In this document: positions 25,424 through 34,483 of the stretch, one piece after another | Numbering within the stretch: position 1 is the stretch's first letter | Layout: each line of letters opens with the position of its first letter | Assembly (NCBI GenBank): GCA_022340755.1 | Contig: JAJDNI010000174.1 | Coordinates: 1-43,724, forward strand | Direction: 5' to 3' | Origin: Gemmatimonadota bacterium | GTDB taxonomy: Bacteria > Gemmatimonadota > Gemmatimonadetes > Longimicrobiales > Gaopeijiaceae | DNA: 43,724 bases | Translations under genes and position numbers: made by a program | The notes under the pieces: model-generated | Told to the model about the DNA's origin: nothing | The model's input: only the letters and a program-made list of their open reading frames with translations | The model's database searches: none

Positions 25424-26293
25424 TCAGCCGCGGCGTCTGGCGGTCCGCAGGAATCTCAGGTTGCGGAGGTCGGCGGCCACCGGATCGTCGCCTTTGGGTG
25501 TCTCCAGGATCTTCGGCACCGCCCGGAGCCGCTCGTCGAGCATGATGCGACGGAACGGCTCCGGTCCGAGGGTGCCGCGCCCGAGGTTCTCGTGACGATC
25601 CTTGCGTGACCCCAGGGGATGCTTCGAGTCGTTGAGGTGCAGGAGCCACAGAAGCTCCCACCCGAGCACCCGGTCGAACTCGGTCCACACGCCGTCGTAG
25701 TCCTCCACGAGGTCGTAGCCGGCCGCATAGGCATGGCACGTGTCCACGCAGACTCCTGCGCGATCGCGCACGTCGTGGCCCATCTCGTTCAGGATCGCAG
25801 CCAGGTCCGGGAAGGAGCCCCCGACGCTGGTGCCGCTCCCGGCGGTGAGCTCCAGGAGGACACGGGTGGGCCCCTCCACCTCGCGCATGGCCCGGGTCAG
25901 CGCTTCAGCGTTCCGGCGAATCCCCGCACCCCGATCCCCGTCGGTGGCATTCCCCGGATGCGTGACGAGGAATTCCAGCCCCAGCGCGTGACAACGTCTC
26001 AACTCCCCGATGAAGCACTCGAGCGACCGGGCCCGGAGAGCCGGGTCGGGTGAGGAGAGGTTGATCAGATAGGAGTCGTGCGCGCCGGCCACCCGGACGC
26101 GGTACCGGTCACGCGCGTCGGCGAAGGCTGCCGCCGTGTCGGCGCCCACCACGGGCTCGGCCCACCGGCTGGGCTGTTTCGTGAAGAGCTGCAGGCAGGC
26201 CGCTCCGATCTCCCGGGCCCTCGCCGGCGCATGCTGCAGACCCCCTTCCGTCGAGACGTGGGCCCCCAACTCGTCATCGGGTCTTCGTGGCAT
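25424..26293 (-). CDS. nfo: Deoxyribonuclease IV (AP endonuclease)
   Basis: A 289-residue endonuclease IV, which cuts DNA 5' of abasic sites in base excision repair. It shows the family motifs LGAHVSTEGGL near the N-terminus, LLELTAGSGTSVGG, VCVDTCHAYAAGYD and the C-terminal LLHLNDSKHPLGSRKDRHENLGRG, which carry the three-zinc ligands. The usual length is about 280-300. ATG 26293 is the only suitable start. It is a single gene with an AT-richer promoter region upstream. Confidence 0.95.
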   Translation of the reverse strand: MPRRPDDELGAHVSTEGGLQHAPARAREIGAACLQLFTKQPSRWAEPVVGADTAAAFADARDRYRVRVAGAHDSYLINLSSPDPALRARSLECFIGELRRCHALGLEFLVTHPGNATDGDRGAGIRRNAEALTRAMREVEGPTRVLLELTAGSGTSVGGSFPDLAAILNEMGHDVRDRAGVCVDTCHAYAAGYDLVEDYDGVWTEFDRVLGWELLWLLHLNDSKHPLGSRKDRHENLGRGTLGPEPFRRIMLDERLRAVPKILETPKGDDPVAADLRNLRFLRTARRRG

Positions 26294-26573
26294 CCGTCGG
26301 TCCGCTCTGCAGTCACCTCGTCATTCGACCCGCAAGCTCGGCAAAGTTTGCCCCCGACGGAACCGGTTTCCCCGATTTCGCCCACCACGGGGCTCGCCGG
26401 ACGCGAGCATGTCAAATCGTGTAACCGAATGGCATAAAACAACTTAAAAGAACAGAAGAGCGCACAGAAACGCTCCTGCTACCCCCGGCACAGGCCTTGA
26501 ACCCTCGTGCGGGCCGTTGCTTCCGGGAACGGGTGCTTACCCCCCCTAACTCACAGTCAGGAGCCCCCGAAAA
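26294..26573. other. Divergent intergenic region, 280 bp
   Basis: Spacer between nfo (-) and the unknown gene at 26574 (+). The stretch 26400-26475 is noticeably AT-richer than the surroundings, with GTAACCG followed by GCATAAAAC around 26419-26440, and is the likely promoter area. No ORF of note. Confidence 0.35.
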
Positions 26574-27014
26574 ATGCGCATATCGGCCGATGGATTCATC
26601 GACATCCGGGATGGACGCAAAGTCCGGACACCCGGGAAATTCACGAGCACCGTCGAGCCCCTTCCGGAAGCCGAGGCTGTGTCCTTCCTCCTTTCGCACA
26701 GCTTCCCGGGACACCGTCGCGTGGTGCGCGGCCTCTCGCCCACCGAATGCCGTCTGATGAGGATGGCCGCTTGGGCCACGTCCGTTTCGGAGCGCATGTC
26801 CCTGGTCGACCGCGTGTGGCGGTCCATCACGGAGCCGATTCCGGCTCCCAAGGGCCCTCAGTCCGAGCTGGTGCAGGTGGTCCAAGTCGGCGGTTGGGGA
26901 TATCCCCTCTACCTGGAGGGCAACGTGACCCGCGTCCAGCCCCCGGGGGGAGTGCCGATGGGTGAGGTGCGGAACCGCAAGCTCATCACGAGCCTGGAGC
27001 GCAAGACGGCGTAG
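26574..27014 (+). CDS. Conserved-looking hypothetical protein
   Basis: A 146-residue soluble, mildly basic protein (MRISADGFIDIRDGRKVRTPG...). It contains GRKVRTPGKFTSTVEPLPEAEA and a C-terminal ELVQVVQVGGWGYPLYLEGNVTRV stretch. No family is recognised and there is no signal peptide. The ATG follows AGGAG at about 10 nt. It is a single gene bounded by a promoter region and a strong terminator. Its reading frame has typical codon use for this genome, which supports it being real. Confidence 0.6.
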   Translation: MRISADGFIDIRDGRKVRTPGKFTSTVEPLPEAEAVSFLLSHSFPGHRRVVRGLSPTECRLMRMAAWATSVSERMSLVDRVWRSITEPIPAPKGPQSELVQVVQVGGWGYPLYLEGNVTRVQPPGGVPMGEVRNRKLITSLERKTA

Positions 27015-27329
27015 TTGCAGGACCGGTATCGCAGCCCTTCGGGCTGTGATGCCGGACACGATGTGCCCAAGCCCATCCGGGCTGGGCCTCACGCCCTGGG
27101 GGGGGCGTGCCAGAGCGGCGGTAGGCGCCAGCCTACCGTCGCTCGTTTTTTTGCACTGGTGCAAATGGGCCGTCCTCTCGAGAGGACAGCGTTCTTCGAG
27201 AGCCCCTGTGGGACAAGGGTTTTGGATCAGGCACGGCCTTTGCTTGAAGAATGCCCTGGGACAGGACCGAAAAGGTCCAGGCGATCCAAAAGCACCATCT
27301 GCCCGGATCGTCGACTGGGAGGCATTACG
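27015..27329 (+). promoter_or_regulatory. Structured leader upstream of the CarboxypepD_reg protein
   Basis: A 315-bp region with dense hairpins: CAGCCC/GGGCTG near 27032, AGCCC/GGGCT near 27070, and CGCCC/GGGCG near 27092. These are followed by a terminator at 27114, a perfect 16-bp palindrome GTCCTCTCGAGAGGAC (27172-27187), and a stem TTTTGGATC (27220-27228)/GATCCAAAA (27283-27291) enclosing GGACC/GGTCC (27264/27274). The part after the terminator is probably the regulatory leader of the next gene; it matches no riboswitch I know. Confidence 0.5.
27114..27152 (+). terminator. Strong Rho-independent terminator
   Basis: A 13-bp stem, AGCGGCGGTAGGC paired with GCCTACCGTCGCT (one G-U), with a GCCA tetraloop, ends at 27143 and is followed by CG and then seven T (27146-27152). 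It ends the transcript of the unknown gene 26574-27014. Confidence 0.9.
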
Positions 27330-28106
27330 ATGATTGGGACGAGGAAACAACTCGAGATCAAGCGAGCGTGGGGCCGGTGGGAGCCCGCGCTCTGGGCGGC
27401 GAGCCTGGCGCTCGTCGCGTTGGCGTTTCTGGCGAAGGACGGACACGCGCAGAAGGTTCCGGCTCAGCCACCGATAAATGTGGTGGGAACCGTGGTCAAC
27501 CAGGCGGGGAAGCCGCTTGTTGGCGCCTTCGTTTCCGTCACCGGGGATGGCTGGGGGACCCTCACGGATGAGCATGGGCGGTTCACGCTGCAGAAGATCA
27601 CGCCCGGAACCGTCTCGCTCACGGCGGAGCAGTTGGGATACGACACGCTCACCGTCAAACGGACCGTCGAGGCCGGAGTCCCGGTGACGCTGACGATGAC
27701 CGCGAAACCCATTCTCTTGAAGGGGTTGCACGTGGTGGTGGGCCGCTTCGCAAGGCGGCGCGAGTCGGCGCCATTCTCGGTACAGTTCTTCAGCCGGGAT
27801 CAGCTGGCCACCTCCGGAGCGCCGGAGATGTTCGACTTCTTCAAGGCGCGTGCGGGGATATGGATGGAGCCGTGCGCCGGCATCGGCAGCATGTGCGTCT
27901 ACCGGAGGGGCAGGCTCATCGAGCCGTACGTCTACATCGACGAGGTCCCTGTCTTCGGTGGCATGGACTTCCTCGACACCATGCGGCCCTCGGACCTCTA
28001 CATGGTGGAGATCTACGCCCACGGTGCCGAGATCCGGGCGTACACGAACGCGTTCATGAAGCGCGCCGCGGAGACGAGGCTCCAGCCCATCCCGCTGCTC
28101 TTCTGA
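27330..28106 (+). CDS. CarboxypepD_reg-like and TonB-plug-domain protein without a barrel
   Basis: A 258-residue exported protein. It has a signal or anchor (LWAASLALVALAFLAKDGHAQ), then a carboxypeptidase-regulatory-like beta-sandwich at about 50-125 (VVGTVVNQAGKPLVGAFVSVT, DEHGRFTLQKITPGT), then a plug-like segment at about 140-250 (DFFKARAGIWMEPCAG, YIDEVPVFGGMDFLDTMRPSDLYMVEIYAHGA). TonB-dependent receptors have this order, followed by a 22-strand barrel that is missing. It may be a regulatory or solitary plug protein rather than a pseudogene, since it ends cleanly. The ATG follows GGGAGG. Confidence 0.75.
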   Translation: MIGTRKQLEIKRAWGRWEPALWAASLALVALAFLAKDGHAQKVPAQPPINVVGTVVNQAGKPLVGAFVSVTGDGWGTLTDEHGRFTLQKITPGTVSLTAEQLGYDTLTVKRTVEAGVPVTLTMTAKPILLKGLHVVVGRFARRRESAPFSVQFFSRDQLATSGAPEMFDFFKARAGIWMEPCAGIGSMCVYRRGRLIEPYVYIDEVPVFGGMDFLDTMRPSDLYMVEIYAHGAEIRAYTNAFMKRAAETRLQPIPLLF

Positions 28107-28158
28107 ACCGTGACGAGGACACCAGACCGACGGGTTGCCGAAGCACGAAGGTGAGGTG

Positions 28159-28190
28159 GGCCGGCTTCGGCGGCCTGTCGGATTTCTTTC
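28159..28190 (+). terminator. Weak terminator between convergent genes
   Basis: GGCCG (28159-28163) pairs with CGGCC (28171-28175), followed by a T-rich tract (ATTTCTTTCC). It would end the plug-protein transcript just before the converging fumC stop. Confidence 0.45.
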
Positions 28191-28192
28191 CT

Positions 28193-29590
28193 TTACGGGC
28201 GTTCCTTCTCCGGTAGCCCTGGCTCCGTCATCCCGCGCACGTCCAGGGCCTCGTCGATCTCCTCGGCCGGCAGCAGGCCCTCTCTGATCACGACATCTCG
28301 CACGCTCATGTGCTCCTTCGCGGCGGTCTTCGCCACTACGGCGGCCTTGTCGTACCCGATGTAGGGGTTCAGCGCGGTCGCGACGCTGGGATTCAGCTCC
28401 AGCAACTCCCGGCAACGGTCCGGGTTGGCCTCGATGCCTACCACACACTTGTCGGTGAAAGCGCGGGCGACGTTCGCGAGGAGCGTGGCGGACTCGAGCA
28501 GGGACGAGGCCAGCACCGGCATCATCACGTTGAGCTCGAAGTTCCCCCGGCTTCCCGCCACCGTGATGGTGGTGTGGTTCCCCATGACCCGGGCGGCCAC
28601 CATCATCATAGACTCGGACATCACGGGGTTCACCTTCCCCGGCATGATGGACGAGCCCGGCTGAATGGCGGGGAGGCTGATTTCGTGGATACCCGACGTG
28701 GGGCCACTCCCCAGCCAGCGGATGTCGTCGGCGATCTTCATGAGCCCGGTGGCCACCGCGTTCAGCGCCCCCGACGCGCTCACCGCGGCGTCCTTGGCAC
28801 CCTGGGCCTCGAAGTGGTCGTCGGCCTCCCGGAAGGCGAGTCCCGTCAGCTCGGATATCTTCGCGATCGCCCTGCCCGGGAACGACGGATGCGTGTTGAT
28901 CCCGGTGCCCGTGGCGGTGCCGCCCAGCGCCAGCTCCGCCAGCTCCTCCGAGGCGCGCCTGATACGGTCGATGCCCTTGCCCACCTGCGCAGCGTATCCA
29001 CCGAACTCCTGGCCCAGCCGCACCGGCGTGGCGTCCATGAGATGGGTGCGACCCGACTTCACGATTCCGTCGAAGTCCCGCGCCTTCCCGGAGAGGGCTT
29101 CCCGCAGATGCTCCAGGGCCGGGATGAGCTCGCGCTCCAAGGCTGCCCGCGCGGAGACGTGGATGGCCGTGGGAATCACGTCGTTGGAGGATTGGGCGAA
29201 ATTCACGTGGTCGTTGGGGTGCACCGCGCTCCCCAGGATCTCGGAGGCGCGATGGGCGATGACCTCGTTGGCGTTCATGTTCGTGGACGTCCCCGAGCCC
29301 GTCTGGTAGACGTCCAGGACGAACTGGGCGTCCCAGGTCCCCTCGGCGACCTCCGTCGCGGCCCGAGCGACGGCGTCGGCGACGCTTCGGTCCACCGTTC
29401 CCAGGTCGGCGTTCGCCAGCGCCGCAGCCTTCTTGATGATGCCGAGCGCCTTGATGAATCGGCGGTCGAAGCGCTGGCCACTGATTGGGAAGTTCTCCAA
29501 CGCCCGCTGGGTCTGTGCGCCAAAGAGCGCGTCGGCGGGTACCTTCATCTCCCCCAGGGAGTCCTTTTCGATCCGATATCCGTCAGGCAT
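28193..29590 (-). CDS. fumC: Class II fumarate hydratase
   Basis: A 465-residue fumarase C that reversibly hydrates fumarate to malate in the TCA cycle. The fumarase/aspartase signature [11 protein letters not shown] is present, along with [15 protein letters not shown] (first active-site region), [11 protein letters not shown] and [12 protein letters not shown]. Length is in the family range (about 460-470). The ATG at 29590 ([18 protein letters not shown]) matches the usual N-terminus; GGAGA lies upstream. Homologous aspartate ammonia-lyase is less likely because the [11 protein letters not shown] motif and tail fit fumarase. Confidence 0.94.
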   Translation of the reverse strand: MPDGYRIEKDSLGEMKVPADALFGAQTQRALENFPISGQRFDRRFIKALGIIKKAAALANADLGTVDRSVADAVARAATEVAEGTWDAQFVLDVYQTGSGTSTNMNANEVIAHRASEILGSAVHPNDHVNFAQSSNDVIPTAIHVSARAALERELIPALEHLREALSGKARDFDGIVKSGRTHLMDATPVRLGQEFGGYAAQVGKGIDRIRRASEELAELALGGTATGTGINTHPSFPGRAIAKISELTGLAFREADDHFEAQGAKDAAVSASGALNAVATGLMKIADDIRWLGSGPTSGIHEISLPAIQPGSSIMPGKVNPVMSESMMMVAARVMGNHTTITVAGSRGNFELNVMMPVLASSLLESATLLANVARAFTDKCVVGIEANPDRCRELLELNPSVATALNPYIGYDKAAVVAKTAAKEHMSVRDVVIREGLLPAEEIDEALDVRGMTEPGLPEKERP

Positions 29591-29749
29591 GGGAAAGGGT
29601 CTCCAGTAGCTCAAGGCCATTGTCCGGGCCGACTCGAGGGCGCCCCGTACGGAACGGCGTTGCACGCCGGGTCGACCTCGGGTCGTGGCTCGAAAAGAAA
29701 AATGTAGCGCTGTACACAGATCCGCAGCCGCGCCGAGACCGGTCGCCGT

Positions 29750-31774
29750 CTACTCCTGCGGCTCGCTGGCGGCCTGGATCCACGCGTGCACCGCCCGCTG
29801 GTGCTCCCGGGTGGTGATGACCGTGAGCACGTCTCCGGGCTCGACCTTCGTGAAGCCCCGCGGCACCACCACGCGATCACCCCTGCGCAGCAGGGCGATG
29901 AGGGCCTGCTCCGGCACCTTGATCTCGCGGATCGGGTGGAAGCAGATCTGCGTCTGGTCCGCCTTCACCTGCACCTCCAGGTGGACCGAGTCGCCCCGCA
30001 CGTTCCGCGGAACCGCCTCGGTTCGCTCCAGGAGACGCTGGTGCTCGTCGGAGAGCTCCTTGTAGGCCCAAAGCATCTCGGTGCGCCGAAGCACGCCGGC
30101 CACCTTCACCGACTCCGCGTCTTCCAGCACGGGAATCTGGTAGACGTCGCGCTCAGTGAATCGCCTGAAGGCGTTGCGCAGCGTATCAGCCGGAAGGCAC
30201 GTGATGACCGACCGGGTCATGATGTCCGCTACGGTGTGCCCCTCCAGCTCCCCTTCGACGATGGCGCGCTCCAGGTCCGTCACCGCCACGATCCCGGCGA
30301 GGCTCCCCTCGCCATCCACCACCACCCAGCTGCGCGTGTGCTCGTCGCGGGCGCGATCCGTCAGCGCTTCCAGGGACATGTCCGGTCGCACCGACGGGAT
30401 CTCGTCCGCCATGGCGTCGGCCACCAGGAGGATGTCCAGCGTGCCCATCTCCGCGGGACGGTTCATGCCGCCGAGACGGCGCAGCTTGATGCTGTAGATG
30501 GAGTCCGGATCCAGGCGCGACGCGATGAGCTGGGCGAGCACCACGCACAGCATGAGCGGCAAGATGATCCTGTAGTTGTCGGTCATCTCGAAGAGAATGA
30601 TGATCGCCGTCATCGGTGCGTGGGCGGCCGCGCCGAAGACCGCCGCCGCTCCGACCAGCGCGTAGGCGCCGGGGGACGCGGTGAGGTTGGGCATCACCAC
30701 GTTGGCGGCCCGGCCGAAGACGCCGCCCGCCATGGCGCCGATGAAGAGCGCGGGGGCGAAGACGCCTCCCGATCCGCCGGCCGCCAGGGTAATGGAAGTG
30801 GCGAAGATCTTCATGAAGACCAGGCCCGCCATGAGGCCGGTGGTGAGGCCCCCCGCCAATGCCAGCTCCACACCTTCGTGACCGATGCCGAAGAGCAGCT
30901 GGCTGCCGAAGGTGCCCACCAGCCCGATGGCGAGACCGCCCGTCAGGGCCTTCACCCACACGGGCACGCGCCAGGCGTCGAACCCGTCCTCGGCGGCGTA
31001 GACCGAGTGTACGTAGAGGAGGGCAATGAACCCCGTGATGACGCCCAGCAGCGGGTAGAGGCCCAACTCCCAGTCGCTCACGAGCTGGAACTGCTCCATC
31101 AGGTGGAAGGCCGGCTCCGTGCCCAGGGCGGACTGAGCCACCGCGGTGGCGCACACCGATGCCACCACGACCAGCCCGAAGGAGCGGGCGGCGAAGCTGC
31201 CCAACACGACCTCGAGGGCGAAGAGCACACCGGCAACGGGGGCGTTGAAGGTCGCGCTGATGGCGCCAGCGGCCCCCGCCGCCACCATGAGACGCACCTC
31301 CTCCGCGCCGAGCCCGGTCACCTGGCCGAGGACGCTTCCGAGCGACGAGCCGATCTGGACGATGGCCCCCTCACGGCCCAGGGAGCCACCGGTGCCGATG
31401 GAGATGGCGCTGGCGATGGCCTTGGCGAACGCCACCCGGGTACGGATGCGCCCACCCTGGACCCGGACGGCGAACTGCACCTCCGGAACGCCGTGGCCCT
31501 TCGCCTCCGGCGACCACCAGAGCGCCAGGTAGGCCACGATGACCATGCCAACGGCGGGAGCCAGGATCGTGACCACCCACGCCGGGACGTGGAGGAAAGC
31601 GCCAAGGTGGGCGCCCTCTTCGAAGAAGAGCCACTTTACTTCGGCGATCATCCACCGGAGGGCGACGGCCCCACCCCCGGCCAGGAGGCCGACGGCGACG
31701 GCGAGGGCGAGCGGGCCCCATGTGGTGGAGCGTTGGACGGCGAGGCGCAGACGGGACAGGACGGGGAGTCTCAA
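29750..31774 (-). CDS. ClC chloride channel/antiporter with CBS pair and RCK_C-like domain
   Basis: A 674-residue protein. The ClC core spans about 1-440: GHGVPEV at 93-99 (selectivity loop, His in place of the Ser of GSGIP), GREGA at 133-137 with gating glutamate E135, and GGVFAPALFIGAMAG. At the second-glutamate position (Glu203 of the E. coli enzyme) it has V189 after E188, so proton coupling may be altered. Two CBS domains follow (about 450-570), then a TrkA-C/RCK_C-like domain (KVPEQALIALLRRGDRVVVPRG...GDVLTVITT). The start is TTG 31774; the true start is uncertain. Confidence 0.9.
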   Translation of the reverse strand: MRLPVLSRLRLAVQRSTTWGPLALAVAVGLLAGGGAVALRWMIAEVKWLFFEEGAHLGAFLHVPAWVVTILAPAVGMVIVAYLALWWSPEAKGHGVPEVQFAVRVQGGRIRTRVAFAKAIASAISIGTGGSLGREGAIVQIGSSLGSVLGQVTGLGAEEVRLMVAAGAAGAISATFNAPVAGVLFALEVVLGSFAARSFGLVVVASVCATAVAQSALGTEPAFHLMEQFQLVSDWELGLYPLLGVITGFIALLYVHSVYAAEDGFDAWRVPVWVKALTGGLAIGLVGTFGSQLLFGIGHEGVELALAGGLTTGLMAGLVFMKIFATSITLAAGGSGGVFAPALFIGAMAGGVFGRAANVVMPNLTASPGAYALVGAAAVFGAAAHAPMTAIIILFEMTDNYRIILPLMLCVVLAQLIASRLDPDSIYSIKLRRLGGMNRPAEMGTLDILLVADAMADEIPSVRPDMSLEALTDRARDEHTRSWVVVDGEGSLAGIVAVTDLERAIVEGELEGHTVADIMTRSVITCLPADTLRNAFRRFTERDVYQIPVLEDAESVKVAGVLRRTEMLWAYKELSDEHQRLLERTEAVPRNVRGDSVHLEVQVKADQTQICFHPIREIKVPEQALIALLRRGDRVVVPRGFTKVEPGDVLTVITTREHQRAVHAWIQAASEPQE

Positions 31775-31823
31775 GTGCGCCTGCCCCGGAATATTTCGTC
31801 GGTTGTGGGGGTCACTGGGAGGG

Positions 31824-32546
31824 CTATCCCTTCCTCGGCTGACTGGGACGCATTTCGATTCGGCTCGCGTGAGCCGCCTTGGGATACGCCAGAAGCTGCA
31901 TCACCGCAAGCGCACAGTCGTCGGCCTCCAGCCGCCAATCTCGTGCCGCCGCTTGCTCGCGGCCATTGAACGCCGTATTCACGCTTCCCGGCATGAGGAT
32001 GCTCACGCGCACGTCGTCATAGCGCACGTCGAGCATCATCGCCTCGGTCATGCCCAGGAGACCGAACTTGGAGGCGTTGTACCCCGTCCCGCCGGAGAAC
32101 GTGTTCCGGCTGGCCAGCGAGCCGATGTTGATGATCGAGCCGTCACCGGACGCCGACAGATGGGGAATCGCCGCCTTCGAGCAGTAGAACACGCCACCGA
32201 GGTTGGTGTCGATCTGGGTGCGCCACTCTTCGACGGAAAGCTCCTGGATGGGCTTGATGATCCCCAGGCCGGCGTTGTTCACGAGGATGTCCAACCGCCC
32301 CAGCGCCGCGACGGTGTCCGCCACCAGGCGGTTACACGCTTCCGGGTCCCGCACGTCACAGGGCAGGCCCAACACCCTCCCGGCCGCACCGGCTCCGAGG
32401 CGGGCGGCAACGGTCTCGACGTCGGCCGCCGAGCGGGCGCTCACCACCACGGAGGCTCCGGCCCGCGCCAGGTGCTCCGCGATGGCCAGCCCGATACCCT
32501 TGGTGCTTCCCGTGACAATGGCCACTTTGCCGGTCAGATCCGGCAT
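31824..32546 (-). CDS. SDR family oxidoreductase
   Basis: A 240-residue classical short-chain dehydrogenase. NAD(P)-binding TGSTKGIG is at 12-19, NNAG near 90, and the catalytic residues are S143, Y156 and K160 (IGSLAS...YNASK). ATG 32546 (MPDLTGKVAIVTG) is preferred over an upstream GTG because GAGGAG lies 6 nt before it. Substrate unknown; 3-ketoacyl reductase and related classes look similar. It diverges from the PTR-like SDR by 86 bp, sharing a promoter region. Confidence 0.85.
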   Translation of the reverse strand: MPDLTGKVAIVTGSTKGIGLAIAEHLARAGASVVVSARSAADVETVAARLGAGAAGRVLGLPCDVRDPEACNRLVADTVAALGRLDILVNNAGLGIIKPIQELSVEEWRTQIDTNLGGVFYCSKAAIPHLSASGDGSIINIGSLASRNTFSGGTGYNASKFGLLGMTEAMMLDVRYDDVRVSILMPGSVNTAFNGREQAAARDWRLEADDCALAVMQLLAYPKAAHASRIEMRPSQPRKG

Positions 32547-32632
32547 GTCTGCCTCCTCGATCACATTCGTCGACGCCCGGGCAACAGGAGCCCCCCTGGC
32601 TCCACACGGGGTGAACAGCGTATCAGTGTCCC

Positions 32633-33391
32633 ATGAACGCGCCGGAATTTCAACGTGTGGCCCTGGTGACGGGTGGCGCCGTGCGCGTCGGCCGCGCCAT
32701 CTGCCTGGGTCTGGCGGAGGCCGGATACGACGTCGTCGTGCACCATCGCTCGTCGGTGGCGGAGGCCGATGAGCTGGTGGCCCGCATCCGGGAGTTGGGC
32801 CGCCGGGCTGCGTTGGCCGCCGGGGACCTGCGTGAGCCGGACGTCGCGCACTCCGTGGTGGATGTGGCGCGAAGCACGTTCGGCCGGCTGGACCTCCTCG
32901 TGAACAGTGCGGCGAGCTTTCGGGCTGGGCCGCTGCTCGAGTCGGACGCCGCGGACTGGGACGAGGTCATGGCGCTGAACGTCCGTGCGCCCCACCTGCT
33001 GGTTCGGGCCGCCGCGGACCTTCTGGGTGCCGTCGGCGGCTCCGTGGTGAACATCGTGGACCTTTCGGCTTTCCAGCCGTGGACCCTGCACCCCGTGCAT
33101 GCCGTGTCCAAGGCGGCACTGGCCCACCTCACGCGCGTCCAGGCCAGGGCACTCGCCCCGCACGTGCGCGTGAACGCGGTCGCCCCCGGCGCCGTCCTCC
33201 CACCGGACGACTACGACGAGGAGGCCGTGGGGGCTCTTCGGCGGATGGCGCCGTTGGGAAGGCTGGGCTCCCCCGAAGACGTCGTGCGCGCGGTGCTCTT
33301 CCTGGCGGACGCGGGCTACGTGACCGGCCAGGTCCTCGCCGTGGACGGCGGGCGGCTGCTGGGGCCGCCCGGGCCGTCGGCACCGGAATAG
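32633..33391 (+). CDS. Pteridine-reductase-like SDR with Tyr-to-His catalytic change
   Basis: A 252-residue SDR of the PTR1/FolM type. TGGAVRVG at 13-20 fits the pteridine reductase pattern TGxxxRxG, which differs from the usual TGxxxGxG; HHRSS at 37-41 and NSAASF near 91 fit the NADP-binding region. D143 (NIVDLSAFQPW) matches the Asp of PTR1. The catalytic Tyr of YxxxK is H156 here (HAVSK, K160), read directly as CAT. If correct, activity is changed or lost. PTR1/FolM reduce dihydrobiopterin or dihydromonapterin. Start ATG 32633 is the first in frame. Confidence 0.78.
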   Translation: MNAPEFQRVALVTGGAVRVGRAICLGLAEAGYDVVVHHRSSVAEADELVARIRELGRRAALAAGDLREPDVAHSVVDVARSTFGRLDLLVNSAASFRAGPLLESDAADWDEVMALNVRAPHLLVRAAADLLGAVGGSVVNIVDLSAFQPWTLHPVHAVSKAALAHLTRVQARALAPHVRVNAVAPGAVLPPDDYDEEAVGALRRMAPLGRLGSPEDVVRAVLFLADAGYVTGQVLAVDGGRLLGPPGPSAPE

Positions 33392-33406
33392 GCCTGGAAT
33401 GGCGAA

Positions 33407-33433
33407 GGGTCGGCCAGCGGTCCTGGCCGACCC
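33407..33433. terminator. Bidirectional terminator hairpin
   Basis: GGGTCGGCCAG (33407-33417) and CTGGCCGACCC (33423-33433) form a perfect 11-bp stem with a CGGTC loop, in the gap between the convergent PTR-like SDR and trxB. T-runs are absent, so it may act as a Rho-dependent or transcript-end hairpin. Confidence 0.6.
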
Positions 33434-33472
33434 TCTACCGACTTGCGCCGCGACCGGCAACGCCCCCGGTCC

Positions 33473-34483
33473 TCAGCCCGCGGCCACCTCTTCATGCGCG
33501 TGGGCCTCCGCCCCGCCGTGGGCCAGCCAACGTTCGGCGTCCAGGGCCGCCATGCACCCGGTGCCCGCGGCGGAGATCGCCTGCTTATAGTAGTCATCCA
33601 TGACGTCCCCGCACGCGAACACCCCGGGGACCGACGTGTTCGTGCGCCAGGCCACCGGCATCTCCACGTAGCCGTTGGGCTTGAGGGCCACCTTCCCCTC
33701 GAGGAAGTCCGTGTTGGGCGTGTGGCCGATGGCCACGAACAGGCCGTCCACGGCGATCTCGCTCACCTCGCCGGTGGCCGTGTCCTCGAGGACGAGACCC
33801 GTGATCGCGTCGTCGCCAAGCACGTCGGTGACGACCTTGTTCCACTCCACGCGGATCTTCTCGTGGGAGAGGGCACGCTCTGCCATGATCTTCGAGGCCC
33901 GGAACTCGTCCCGGCGATGGATGATCACCACTTCCCCGGCGAACTTCGTCAGGTAGATGGCGTCCTCCATGGCCGAATCCCCTCCACCCACCACGGCCAA
34001 CACCTTGTTGCGGAAGGCAGGCAGGGCTCCGTCACAGACCGCGCACGCGCTGACGCCGCCACCCGACTGCGCCAGCCGCTCTTCGTTGGGCAGGCCGATC
34101 CACTTGGCGTTGGCACCGGTGGCAACGATGATGGAGTCGGCCCTGACCTCCTTGCCGCGACTGGATTTCAGGACGAACGGACGCTGCTCGAAGTCGACGT
34201 CGACGATGTCTTCGGTGACGATGCGCGTGCCGAAGCGCTGGGCTTGAGCACGCATCTCCATCATGAGCTCGGGGCCCGTGACCCCTTCCTTGAAGCCCGG
34301 GTAGTTCTCGACCTCGGTGGTGAACATGAGCTGGCCGCCGGGGATCATCGTGCGGCTTCCGGCTCCTTCGAACACGAGGGGCTCGAGCTGGGCGCGGGCC
34401 GCGTAGACCGCTGCGGTCCAGCCCGCCGGGCCGGATCCGATGATGACGACCCGTTCGTGCTCTCGTGGAGTGTTGTCCATCAT
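33473..34483 (-). CDS. trxB: Thioredoxin-disulfide reductase
   Basis: A 336-residue flavoprotein that reduces thioredoxin with NADPH. It has the FAD loop GSGPAG at 16-21, the redox pair C147-A-V-C150 (the family usually has CATC), NADPH motif [10 protein letters not shown] at 166-175 and HRRDEFRAS. The C-terminal CGDV motif and [15 protein letters not shown] complete the FAD site. A His/Ala-rich tail ([10 protein letters not shown]) extends the end. ATG 34483 and 34480 are both possible. Length is slightly above the usual 310-320 because of the N- and C-terminal extras. Confidence 0.93.
   Translation of the reverse strand: MMDNTPREHERVVIIGSGPAGWTAAVYAARAQLEPLVFEGAGSRTMIPGGQLMFTTEVENYPGFKEGVTGPELMMEMRAQAQRFGTRIVTEDIVDVDFEQRPFVLKSSRGKEVRADSIIVATGANAKWIGLPNEERLAQSGGGVSACAVCDGALPAFRNKVLAVVGGGDSAMEDAIYLTKFAGEVVIIHRRDEFRASKIMAERALSHEKIRVEWNKVVTDVLGDDAITGLVLEDTATGEVSEIAVDGLFVAIGHTPNTDFLEGKVALKPNGYVEMPVAWRTNTSVPGVFACGDVMDDYYKQAISAAGTGCMAALDAERWLAHGGAEAHAHEEVAAG

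Noticed and set aside
26412-28448. 678-codon minus-strand open frame
   Set aside because: Shadow of the plus-strand unknown gene and plug protein; spans the strong terminator and has no family.
29786-31969. 727-codon plus-strand open frame
   Set aside because: Gly/Arg/His-rich antisense frame of the ClC gene.
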